DNA from: CAYTGR01 sp964437445
GTDB lineage: Bacteria; Chloroflexota; Anaerolineae; B4-G1; SLSP01
Reading direction: 5' to 3'
NCBI GenBank assembly: GCA_964437445.1
Contig: CAYTGR010000035.1
Location: forward strand, 1-50,095
DNA: 50,095 nt
The notes beneath the pieces are model-generated. The model was not told the origin of the DNA and did not search any database. It saw only the letters and a list, made by a program, of their open reading frames with translations. Below are positions 1 through 6,938 of this stretch, one piece after another (position 1 is the first letter of the stretch; every line of letters begins with the position of its first letter). Position numbers and translations under genes: made by a program.

Positions 1-1739
1 ACGCGGCCCTCGCGCTGTTCCAGGCGGTTGGGATTCCAGGGCAGGTCGTAGTGGACGGCGGCGGTGAACTTTTCCTGCAGGTTGATGCCCTCCGAGAGAC
101 AGTCGGTAGCCACCAGCACGCGCGGGCGGCCGGTGTCAATCTCCCCGATGCGGGCGCGGCGTTCCTCATCCCCCTGCCGGCCGGTGATGCAGACCACCTG
201 TGCGGCAGGGTGCTTTTCCGCCAGGCGCTTGTGGAGGGCCTCGGCGACGTATTCGGCGGTCGCCACATAGCGGCACCAGACGATGGGGTGATAGCCCTCG
301 CCGAGCAGTTTACTGACGGCTTGAATCAACCCTTCCAGTTTGGTATCCTGCTTCGGTTCCAGGAGGGCGGCGGCCAGTTTGCCCAGGTCGCGCAGTTTGC
401 GGCGCTCGGCGTCAGGCAACGTGAGCTCCGTCTCCTCAATGGGTGGCGTGGGCTGCTCATCATCGGTGCGGTCGTTGTCCGATTCAAAGACAAAACCGCG
501 AAAGTCTACGTCATCCACGCCGGCGGCCTCTTCCAGCCGCCCGTGCCGGGTCTCCAGCGCGGCCAGCGCCGCTGCCGGGCTCGACATCACGCAACGCAAC
601 AAGGCCAGCGCGCCCCAATAACGGACGCGGCGCTGGCGTTCCACCAGATGTTGGCCGGTGCGGACAATTTCCGCGCAGAAGGCATAGGTTTTCTCAAACA
701 GAGTGCGGTAGGCCGGGGAAAGGCGATAGGTCTGGTCTTCGGGGATACGCTGCGGGAAGCAGGACTCGTGTTCCCAGTCGTGTTCAATATCGCGGCGGGT
801 GCGCTGGACGAAGTGGCGCGTCAGTTCGCTCAGCCGCTGCTCGCTCAACTCGTTCACTTCCCACTCCCCGAAGCGCGGGTCAAGCAGTCCCAGCAGGGAG
901 CGGAAGGCCGATTCAATGCCGCTATGCGGCGTGGCGGTGAGCAAAATCAGGTGGCGGTCGGGCCTGGCGGCTACCTCACGCAGGAACTCATGACGCTGCT
1001 GCTGGTTTTGGTTCTGCGCCAGCGCCGCGCCATGTGCCTCGTCCACGATGAGCAGTTCAGGCGCATGCAGCAAGAAAGCGTGGCGGTTGCGCTCACTCTT
1101 CACCCAATCAAGGCTGATGACCTGCACCGGGTAATGCTCGTAGATCGTGCGCGTGGGTGGCTTGTCCCGCTCCAGTTGCCCCACCGTGCCGGAGCGGATG
1201 ACGACCGCGTCATGGAAGTTGAATTTCTCGCGCAGTTCTTTCTGCCACTGGTCACACAGATAGGGCGGGCAAAGCACCGCCAGCCGTTTGATTTCGCCGC
1301 GCTCCCACAATTCGCGGGCGATGAGCAACGCTTCAATGGTCTTGCCCACGCCTACATCATCAGCAATCAGCAGGCGCACCGGGTCAAGGCGCAAGGCCAT
1401 CAACAGCGGCACGAACTGATAGGTACGCGGACGGATAGAGATGCGTCCCAGTGCGCGCAGCGGCGCCGCGCCCTCGCGCAGGGTCAGCCGCGCCGCCTGC
1501 CAGAGCAGCTGCGCTCCCACCGCGTCCGCAACGTCCTCCGGCGTGGGGAGAGGAAACTCCGCCGGCCGCGGGCGTTCTTCAGGTAGACTGTAGCCCAGCA
1601 AGTCGGTTAAGCCCTTGTGGAGGGCGACCGTCTCATCCGTAGCGCCGGTCAGCGGACGAAGGAGATACAGATTGGGGTCTTCATGAGGCAGCAGCACCCA
1701 ATAACGATTGCGGACTTGAACGATAGAGCCGATATTCAT
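1..1739 (-). CDS. SNF2/DEAD-like helicase, DISARM DrmD-like (C-terminus off window)
   Basis: The gene runs off the left edge; about 579 N-terminal residues are visible, from the ATG at 1739-1737. Superfamily 2 ATPase motifs are complete in order: DDVGVGKT (motif I, residues 127-134), DEAH (233-236), LTATPHSG (motif III), then ATDCLSEGINLQ (motif V) and PWNPNRLEQREGR (motif VI) close to the edge. The N-terminal ~110 residues form a small domain before the helicase core, and an acidic linker separates the two RecA lobes. This layout, together with the CLSEG and REGR motif wording, resembles DrmD, the SNF2-like helicase of the DISARM anti-phage system. Drm partners (methylase, DrmA, DrmB, DrmC) would lie beyond the left edge, so the DISARM assignment is inference. 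The gene has its own promoter just after the upstream NTPase gene. It could instead be another SNF2-family helicase of a defence island. Confidence 0.8.
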   Translation of the reverse strand, partial: MNIGSIVQVRNRYWVLLPHEDPNLYLLRPLTGATDETVALHKGLTDLLGYSLPEERPRPAEFPLPTPEDVADAVGAQLLWQAARLTLREGAAPLRALGRISIRPRTYQFVPLLMALRLDPVRLLIADDVGVGKTIEALLIARELWERGEIKRLAVLCPPYLCDQWQKELREKFNFHDAVVIRSGTVGQLERDKPPTRTIYEHYPVQVISLDWVKSERNRHAFLLHAPELLIVDEAHGAALAQNQNQQQRHEFLREVAARPDRHLILLTATPHSGIESAFRSLLGLLDPRFGEWEVNELSEQRLSELTRHFVQRTRRDIEHDWEHESCFPQRIPEDQTYRLSPAYRTLFEKTYAFCAEIVRTGQHLVERQRRVRYWGALALLRCVMSSPAAALAALETRHGRLEEAAGVDDVDFRGFVFESDNDRTDDEQPTPPIEETELTLPDAERRKLRDLGKLAAALLEPKQDTKLEGLIQAVSKLLGEGYHPIVWCRYVATAEYVAEALHKRLAEKHPAAQVVCITGRQGDEERRARIGEIDTGRPRVLVATDCLSEGINLQEKFTAAVHYDLPWNPNRLEQREGR

Positions 1740-1792
1740 GCTGATTGCACCGTCCTCAAGCGGGGTTTAGATCTCCATTTAGTCCTGGTCTG

Positions 1793-1820
1793 ATTGTATC
1801 CTGCTCCAATCAGAGCACAA
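1793..1820 (-). promoter_or_regulatory. Promoter of the SNF2-like helicase gene
   Basis: On the minus strand there is a -35 of TTGTGC (1820-1815) and a -10 of TACAAT (1798-1793) with 16 bases between. It lies in the 81-base gap before the helicase start. An 8-base inverted repeat, TCTGATTG (1789-1796) and CAATCAGA (1807-1814), lies across the spacer and -10, and a third CTGATTG is at 1741-1747 beside the start codon. These could be operator half-sites. Confidence 0.5.
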
Positions 1821-3824
1821 CTATTGCGCTTCCCTCTCCGCTTCCGCCCCTGGCGGCTCCTTCGCCCCCAGCCACCGGGCGACCCGCAGCAGCCGGGTCA
1901 GGATCGGCAAGCGGTCGCCGTAGTGATACAGCCGCCAGAGACCGGTCCCGCCGGCCCAAATGGCAGCCAGCAGCGGCGGCAGCAGCACCAGTCCCCACGG
2001 CTCCCACAGATAGTACGCCAGCGCGGGGAGAAGCGGGCGTACCCCCGGCGGGATGTACAGATTCAGCAGCAGCCAGCCCAGCGTCAGCACGATTGCCCCG
2101 GCCCAGCCGGCCACGATCAGCCCCAACGTGACCCAGTGCGCCTGTTTGACGATGTGGTATTCCGCCGGAATCAGCGGGGCGGGCGGCCCCCAGACCCAGC
2201 CATCGGTGTTGTCCGCCGCCATCAGCGAGACCGGTTCCAGCGCGCGCACCCAGCGGGGGGTGGGGCGCGGCCCCCAGAATTTCAGAAACAGGGCGAGGGG
2301 CAGTTCCAGCCACAACATCAGCAGCAACCAGGTGCCCAACACCAGCCAGCCCGGCCAGGGAACCGGCTCCCAGCCTGGCCCCCCCGGCTGGCAGGCGCGT
2401 AGCACCGCCCCCCACCTGTGCCAGCGACGACGCCACCGGGCCAGCCAGGAGGGAGCGGAGGGCGTGGCCCGCCACAGCGACGCCAACTGCCAGCGTTCGC
2501 GGCCCAGCCCCAGCACATCGTGCTCCCAGGGGGGCAGCGCCTCCAACAGCCCCCAGCGGCTCAGCTGCTGCAGTGAGTCGGCCGCTTCTACCGGCGGCAC
2601 CCCCCAGGCCAGCACGCCGGCCGCCACCCCCACTTGCGTCGCCGGGCCGCGCACCGCCACCAGTGCCTGCCAGCGCTCCCGCAAAGTGGCCGGCAGTCGC
2701 CCCTCCTGCCGAACCACCAGGTCGGCAATTTTCGGCGTCAAAGAGTGGTCCAGAAACGCCCCCACCCACCCCCGTTGCGCCTCCCCCAGCACTTCCAGAT
2801 GCAGCGCCCCCGCGTGCCCACCCCACCGCTCGTGCAACCGGGCCACCGCGGCCTTTTCCCGCGGCTGTAGCGGCCGCTGGAGGGCGCTTTCAGCCAGGGC
2901 CTGCGCCTCATCCTCTGAGAGGGGCGACAAGGGGTAGGACAAAACATCCTCGGGGGGCAACCAGGTCTGCAAAGCGGCCCGCGCCTCGGCTTCATCCTGC
3001 GTGGTCACCACTACCACCATCTGCGGCCCCCACTGGGCCAGCAGCGGCTCCAGACTGGCGCCGGCCGTCCAATCATCCACCACCAGGAGCAGGCGGCGGG
3101 GGGCGGCGGTACACCAGCGCTGCCAGGCGGCGGCGCCCGGCTCCGGGCCCTGGCGGGGGATGCCCAGGCCGCCGCAGAGGGCAGCCGCCCAGTAGCGGGC
3201 CGTGCCGTAGGGCTTGCCATAGGCGAAATCGGCCCAGACCACCCCGTCATAGAAGCGGTAGGGGAGCGTGGCCGCGCGGGCTAAAGCGCGCGCCAGCGTC
3301 GTCTTGCCGCTCCCGGTCAGGCCACTGACCACAATCCCGCGCCAGCGAGCTTGCCGATAGCTGCGCAGCGCGCCGACCTGCGCCAGCAGGGCGGCCTCGG
3401 CCGCTCGTTCTGCGCGTCCCAACAGGGGAGGCTGGACATTCCAGACCGGGCCGCAGGGCGGCGCAGTGCCCCACCAGGCCAGAAACTGGGACTGCACGGC
3501 CAGGGGCAATTCGGTCGCCGCCTGGGCCAGGTCGGCCCAGGCCAGCCCCAGGCCGGTCACCCCATCCAAGACGGCTCCGACCGGCAACGGAGCGAACCCG
3601 GTCCGGGTGCTCAAGCGATCTTGAAGCGCGGTCAGGACCGCCACCAACCGGGTCGGGCGCACCGTGGTCACTTGCCCCTGTAACCAGGTGCGCAACGTTT
3701 TCTCGGTCAAAATCGGTTTCCCGGCCAGGCCATTGGCCGCCGTCACCCATTGCTTGGGCTGCCAGTCCGCGGCCGCCTCCCAGTGGGTCAGCGCCTCCGC
3801 GAAGATGGCCCCCGGGCTTGTCAT
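1821..3824 (-). CDS. HTH-STAND NTPase with C-terminal membrane segments
   Basis: A 667-residue protein. The frame is open further upstream, but the ATG at 3824 is chosen because GGAGG lies five bases before it. Residues ~15-65 look like a degenerate XRE-type helix-turn-helix (ending in TLRTWLQGQ with a conserved-Pro pattern after it). A P-loop NTPase follows: Walker A GLTGSGKT at 168-175, Walker B LLLVVDD at 245-251, in the style of NB-ARC/STAND signalling ATPases. The C-terminal third carries three strongly hydrophobic stretches (~493-517, 564-590, 598-628) that should span the membrane. STAND ATPases usually act as ligand-triggered switches, and membrane ends in such proteins can be effectors. 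Neighbouring a DrmD-like helicase and two recombinases, a defence or signalling role is plausible but inferred. No specific family was recognised. Confidence 0.75.
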   Translation of the reverse strand: MTSPGAIFAEALTHWEAAADWQPKQWVTAANGLAGKPILTEKTLRTWLQGQVTTVRPTRLVAVLTALQDRLSTRTGFAPLPVGAVLDGVTGLGLAWADLAQAATELPLAVQSQFLAWWGTAPPCGPVWNVQPPLLGRAERAAEAALLAQVGALRSYRQARWRGIVVSGLTGSGKTTLARALARAATLPYRFYDGVVWADFAYGKPYGTARYWAAALCGGLGIPRQGPEPGAAAWQRWCTAAPRRLLLVVDDWTAGASLEPLLAQWGPQMVVVVTTQDEAEARAALQTWLPPEDVLSYPLSPLSEDEAQALAESALQRPLQPREKAAVARLHERWGGHAGALHLEVLGEAQRGWVGAFLDHSLTPKIADLVVRQEGRLPATLRERWQALVAVRGPATQVGVAAGVLAWGVPPVEAADSLQQLSRWGLLEALPPWEHDVLGLGRERWQLASLWRATPSAPSWLARWRRRWHRWGAVLRACQPGGPGWEPVPWPGWLVLGTWLLLMLWLELPLALFLKFWGPRPTPRWVRALEPVSLMAADNTDGWVWGPPAPLIPAEYHIVKQAHWVTLGLIVAGWAGAIVLTLGWLLLNLYIPPGVRPLLPALAYYLWEPWGLVLLPPLLAAIWAGGTGLWRLYHYGDRLPILTRLLRVARWLGAKEPPGAEAEREAQ

Positions 3825-4082
3825 CTCTGCCTCCGGGGCTGTCAGCGGCAAACTTCCACTTTTGCCCCCCCCAACTTCCATTTTGAACACTCGTAACTGC
3901 CCTGCCTCCCGTGATAGGATAAGCGCGCTGGGACATAACGGCCATGTCCACCTTTTCATAAAGTGTATAGCCGTTTTTATCCCACGCAACTTTGTGGCGC
4001 CACGAGGGGAGATCATAGCCGCCGGCGGCTCCAAATCAAAAATGGGGCGGGCCCGCTCCTCAATTTTAAGAGGAGCAGATAG

Positions 4083-4256
4083 ATGGATAGCACATTAACA
4101 AGTGAATTTGAAGACGCAGTCCTGGACGACCAGGTGGACGAGTTCTGTTTTGACCTGGCCCAGGCCATCCGTCGGCTGTTAGGCATCCCAACGTTGGATT
4201 CCGACGGCGCAGACGAGGAGGAGATTCAACCCCAAGAGGAGGCGCAAAATGGCTAA
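4083..4256 (+). CDS. Small acidic protein overlapping the recombinase
   Basis: A 57-residue ORF starting at ATG 4083 with an AGGAG ribosome-binding site at 4071-4075, seven bases upstream. It ends at a TAA (4254-4256) that overlaps the first 8 bases of the recombinase gene, so the two should be translationally coupled. The product is rich in Asp and Glu (DEEEIQPQEE near the end) with a helical middle (FDLAQAIRRLLG). No family was recognised. The tight coupling suggests a recombinase partner, such as a directionality or regulatory factor, or an acidic DNA mimic. That is inference only. Confidence 0.6.
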   Translation: MDSTLTSEFEDAVLDDQVDEFCFDLAQAIRRLLGIPTLDSDGADEEEIQPQEEAQNG

Positions 4257-6030
4257 ATCGCAGCTTCCCATCACGGTGCCGACCGACCGCGAACTGCAAG
4301 CCGACCTGGCGCAGTTGTTCCGCGGGCCGGCGGAATCAGCGCCGGCCCCAACGCTCAGCGTCGCCGGCTACATCCGCCGCTCCCGCCTGGAGAAATACTC
4401 CGAGGAAGAGAGCCTGAGCGGCCAGGCCAGCCGCATCGCGCGCTTCGCGCAAGAACGGGGGCTGGCCGACCCACGCATCTTCGTGGACGCTGGCTATTCC
4501 GGCCGCCGGGCTAACCGCCCGGGCCTGCACGCCCTCCAGCGGGCGATCAAAAAAGGCCAGGTCCAGGTGTTGGTGATTGACCGGCTGGACCGGCTCTCGC
4601 GCGACCTGATCGTGTTGCTACAGCTGGTCAAACTGCTCAACGACCACGGCGTCACCCTGCTCTCGGTGCGCGAGGCGGTGGACTTCACCCAACCCTTTGG
4701 CCGGCTGGTGCTGTACGTACTGGGCGCGTTGGCGGAATTCTACTCGCGCATGCTCTCGGAGGAAATCCGCCTGGTGCGCCGGCACGAGGCCGAGCAGGGG
4801 AAACTATCCAGTACCTATCGCTTCGGTTATTGCAATGGCCGGTGCGCCAACTGCACCGACCTCAACGGCCCGGGGTACTGCCCCTATGCTGGCGGCCCCG
4901 ACCGCCACGAGGGCGCCTTCCGCATCCCGCATCCCATTGAGAGCGTCGCCGTCCGCCTGGCCTACCAATGGTATGCCACCGGCCACTACTCGGACGACGA
5001 TATCGCCCGGCGGCTCAATCAGGAACTCTGCGTGCTAGAGGATGGGACCGAGGTCGCTTTCCGCACCAAGGGCAAGATCGGGGAGTACCTCAAGTCTGCT
5101 GAGGAAAAACAGGCCGCGGTCATCTGGCAGGGGGAGGAACCGCCGCCGGAGACCCCGGCCGGGGAGTTGCGCTACCCGCCCGGCCCCTTTGACCGGGACG
5201 CCGTCCGCGCCATCCTCACCAACCCCCTCTATGCCGGCTTCGTCGCTTACTACAGCACCTACGAAAATGGCCACCGCGACGGCCAACCGCTGGCCGGTAA
5301 GAAACGGCGGCAGCCGGTGCACCTGCAACCCGGGTCGCACCAGCTGGTCCCCCTGAGCCTCTACCGCCAGGTCCAGACCCTCCGCCGCAACCGCTACCAC
5401 CGGACCACCGGCCAGCAACACCCGGCCCGTACCTACCCCCTCACCGGGCTCCTCTTCTGCGCCGCCGCTCACAGCCCACTGCGGGGAAGCTCCAGCAACC
5501 AGGGGCGGCAGCGGTACTACGTGGACACGCAGTGCAACCAGCGACTGCCGTCCGAGCAGCGCCATCAGGCGGCCCTGCCGGCCGCTGTCCTGGAACAGCA
5601 GGTCGCCGATCTCGTCACGGCCCTCACCCTGCCGCCGGCCTGGCGGGACCGCATCCTCACCTACGTCTGCTATACCGAGGGCCAGGATGAATTAGAACGT
5701 GAAAAGTTCATCCTGCGAGAAGAGCTCCGCACCGCTCAGGAACTCTACCGGTGCGGCGACTATGACCGGGGCCGGTACGAGCAGGTCAAGCAAGCCTGTC
5801 AGCGCCGGTTGGCCGAGTTGGCCCCAACGAACCAGCCCGCCGGGCAGGAGGCCGCGCAGCTCCTGGATCACCTACCAGCCCTCTGGGCGACGCTCACCGA
5901 TGAGGAACTCAAAACGCTCTATCAGCACATCTTCGGCGCGATCTACGTCAACGATGACGGCCTGGTATCCGTGGAGCCACGGCGCGCCTTTAGACCGCTG
6001 CTGGCGGGCTGCCGCCTCGTCCAATCGTAA
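4249..6030 (+). CDS. Large serine recombinase 1
   Basis: 593 residues. The N-terminal catalytic domain of the resolvase/invertase family begins around residue 36 (VAGYIRRSR, nucleophile Ser45) and includes VLVIDRLDRLSRDL (~107-120). Large serine recombinases catalyse site-specific integration and excision through a covalent Ser-DNA link. After the catalytic domain comes a four-cysteine cluster, C195-x3-C199-x2-C202-x8-C211, which recurs in the second recombinase of this island. The usual recombinase zinc ribbon appears altered: C404 is followed by AAAH rather than a second Cys of CxxC, with C429 further on, so metal binding may use His or be lost. A coiled-coil-like stretch (~485-520) precedes the C-terminus. 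The ATG at 4249 lies inside the end of the small acidic ORF. It belongs to the mobile island left of tRNA-Asp. Confidence 0.93.
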   Translation: MAKSQLPITVPTDRELQADLAQLFRGPAESAPAPTLSVAGYIRRSRLEKYSEEESLSGQASRIARFAQERGLADPRIFVDAGYSGRRANRPGLHALQRAIKKGQVQVLVIDRLDRLSRDLIVLLQLVKLLNDHGVTLLSVREAVDFTQPFGRLVLYVLGALAEFYSRMLSEEIRLVRRHEAEQGKLSSTYRFGYCNGRCANCTDLNGPGYCPYAGGPDRHEGAFRIPHPIESVAVRLAYQWYATGHYSDDDIARRLNQELCVLEDGTEVAFRTKGKIGEYLKSAEEKQAAVIWQGEEPPPETPAGELRYPPGPFDRDAVRAILTNPLYAGFVAYYSTYENGHRDGQPLAGKKRRQPVHLQPGSHQLVPLSLYRQVQTLRRNRYHRTTGQQHPARTYPLTGLLFCAAAHSPLRGSSSNQGRQRYYVDTQCNQRLPSEQRHQAALPAAVLEQQVADLVTALTLPPAWRDRILTYVCYTEGQDELEREKFILREELRTAQELYRCGDYDRGRYEQVKQACQRRLAELAPTNQPAGQEAAQLLDHLPALWATLTDEELKTLYQHIFGAIYVNDDGLVSVEPRRAFRPLLAGCRLVQS

Positions 6031-6095
6031 AACGCAGCGGGCCAGGTTCCCACCTGGCCCGCCCACTATCCAATCCTGATCTATGGAGGTAAGCT

Positions 6096-6410
6096 ATGGC
6101 TGGTTTCATCTGTCCTACTCACCTGCGCGGTCGGAGCTCCGGGCGCCGGGCCCGCGCCTACCGTCAACGCGGCCTCACCTGGTATGAACGGGGGCAGCCG
6201 GCACGGGCGCAACGCGCCCTGGTGCAGGCCGTGGAACTGGCGCCGACCAACCCGGGCCACCAGCTGGCGCTGGCGATCCTGTTGCTGGAGCGCGGCAAAA
6301 CTGCCTGGGCCCTCTATCATCTAACCGAGTTCCTGGCGTTGGTCGGCCCGGCCCGCCACCCCGGCCCCCTCTGGACCTTGCTCCGTCCCTACCTGCACGC
6401 CGCGCCCTGA
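6096..6410 (+). CDS. Small TPR-like protein
   Basis: 104 residues, with a strong GGAGGT ribosome-binding site nine bases before the ATG at 6096. The first ~20 residues are very basic (RGRSSGRRARAYRQR). The rest fits about two tetratricopeptide-type helical pairs, for example RGLTWYERGQPARAQRALVQ followed by an APTNPGHQLALAILLLERG stretch, so protein-protein interaction is the likely role. It lies 65 bases downstream of recombinase 1 on the same strand and may be co-transcribed. A GC-rich hairpin follows it. The specific function is unknown. Confidence 0.7.
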   Translation: MAGFICPTHLRGRSSGRRARAYRQRGLTWYERGQPARAQRALVQAVELAPTNPGHQLALAILLLERGKTAWALYHLTEFLALVGPARHPGPLWTLLRPYLHAAP

Positions 6411-6418
6411 AGCCCGCC

Positions 6419-6449
6419 CCGGGCGGCCGGTCAACGACCGGCCGCCCGG
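6419..6449. terminator. Bidirectional hairpin between convergent genes
   Basis: A perfect 14-bp stem with arms 6419-6432 and 6436-6449 around an AAC loop. It lies between the stop of the TPR gene (6410) and the stop of the XRE gene (6467). There is no T-run, so it may slow or terminate transcription only in part, or be a palindromic repeat unit. Confidence 0.6.
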
Positions 6450-6466
6450 CGCTGGTTGCCGGCACT

Positions 6467-6880
6467 TCAAGCCGGCGGCAGATAGCCGGCGATCAGCAGC
6501 CGCAGGGCCTCCACCAGCCGCCGCCGCAACATCGGATCGGCGATGCGCTGCAAGTCCGCCACCAACGGCTGCACGTCCGAGGGAATCCGCGACAGATCTA
6601 CCGCCGCCGTCGTGAACAACTCCATCGGCGGATACCCCGCCCGCACCAGCAACTCGTTCGGGTTCACGCCGAAGTGGTCGGCCAGCGCCAGCACCGAAGT
6701 CCGCGAGGGCCGCTGCCCGTTCACCACATACCGCCGGACGGCTTGGTGGTCCAGCCCGGAACGCAAGGAGGCCTGGCGATAACTCTCATTGCGCTCCCGC
6801 AACAACGCCGTGAGCAACTCCGCCAACGGCCGCGGATCATACTCGCGGGGAGTCAACTCTGCCTGGTCAGTTGGTCTCAT
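6467..6880 (-). CDS. XRE-family transcriptional regulator
   Basis: 137 residues with an XRE/Cro-C1 helix-turn-helix at about residues 20-80: an ESYRQASLRSGLDHQAVRR helix pair, a wing/loop NGQRPSR, and LALADHFGVNPNELLVRAG typical of the domain's last helices. The C-terminal ~45 residues are helical. It is transcribed divergently from recombinase 2, and its start codon (6880-6878) touches the -35 box of that gene's promoter. It therefore probably represses the recombinase and itself, like an element-encoded immunity or excision regulator. The candidate binding sites are two TTGTCTC direct repeats in the shared control region. Confidence 0.88.
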   Translation of the reverse strand: MRPTDQAELTPREYDPRPLAELLTALLRERNESYRQASLRSGLDHQAVRRYVVNGQRPSRTSVLALADHFGVNPNELLVRAGYPPMELFTTAAVDLSRIPSDVQPLVADLQRIADPMLRRRLVEALRLLIAGYLPPA

Positions 6881-6908
6881 TGTCTCTGCCCCTTGTCTCA
6901 GTTATAAT
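6880..6908 (+). promoter_or_regulatory. Promoter/operator between XRE gene and recombinase 2
   Basis: Plus-strand -35 TTGTCT (6880-6885), a 17-base spacer, and -10 TATAAT (6903-6908). Two TTGTCTC direct repeats (6880-6886 and 6893-6899) lie across the -35 and spacer, placed where the divergent XRE protein could block RNA polymerase. Confidence 0.65.
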
Positions 6909-6938
6909 CGCGCCATCCCACGTTTAGGAGGTGCACTC

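Noticed and set aside
51..1586. A long plus-strand open frame (~511 codons)
   Set aside because: It is antisense to the SNF2-like helicase, whose minus-strand frame carries every expected motif. The plus-strand product has no recognisable domain.
3889..4082. A promoter pair in the divergent gap between the STAND gene and the small acidic gene
   Set aside because: The gap is A/T-richer and holds a GTGGCGCCAC palindrome (3994-4003), but no -35/-10 pair with acceptable spacing could be identified on either strand.
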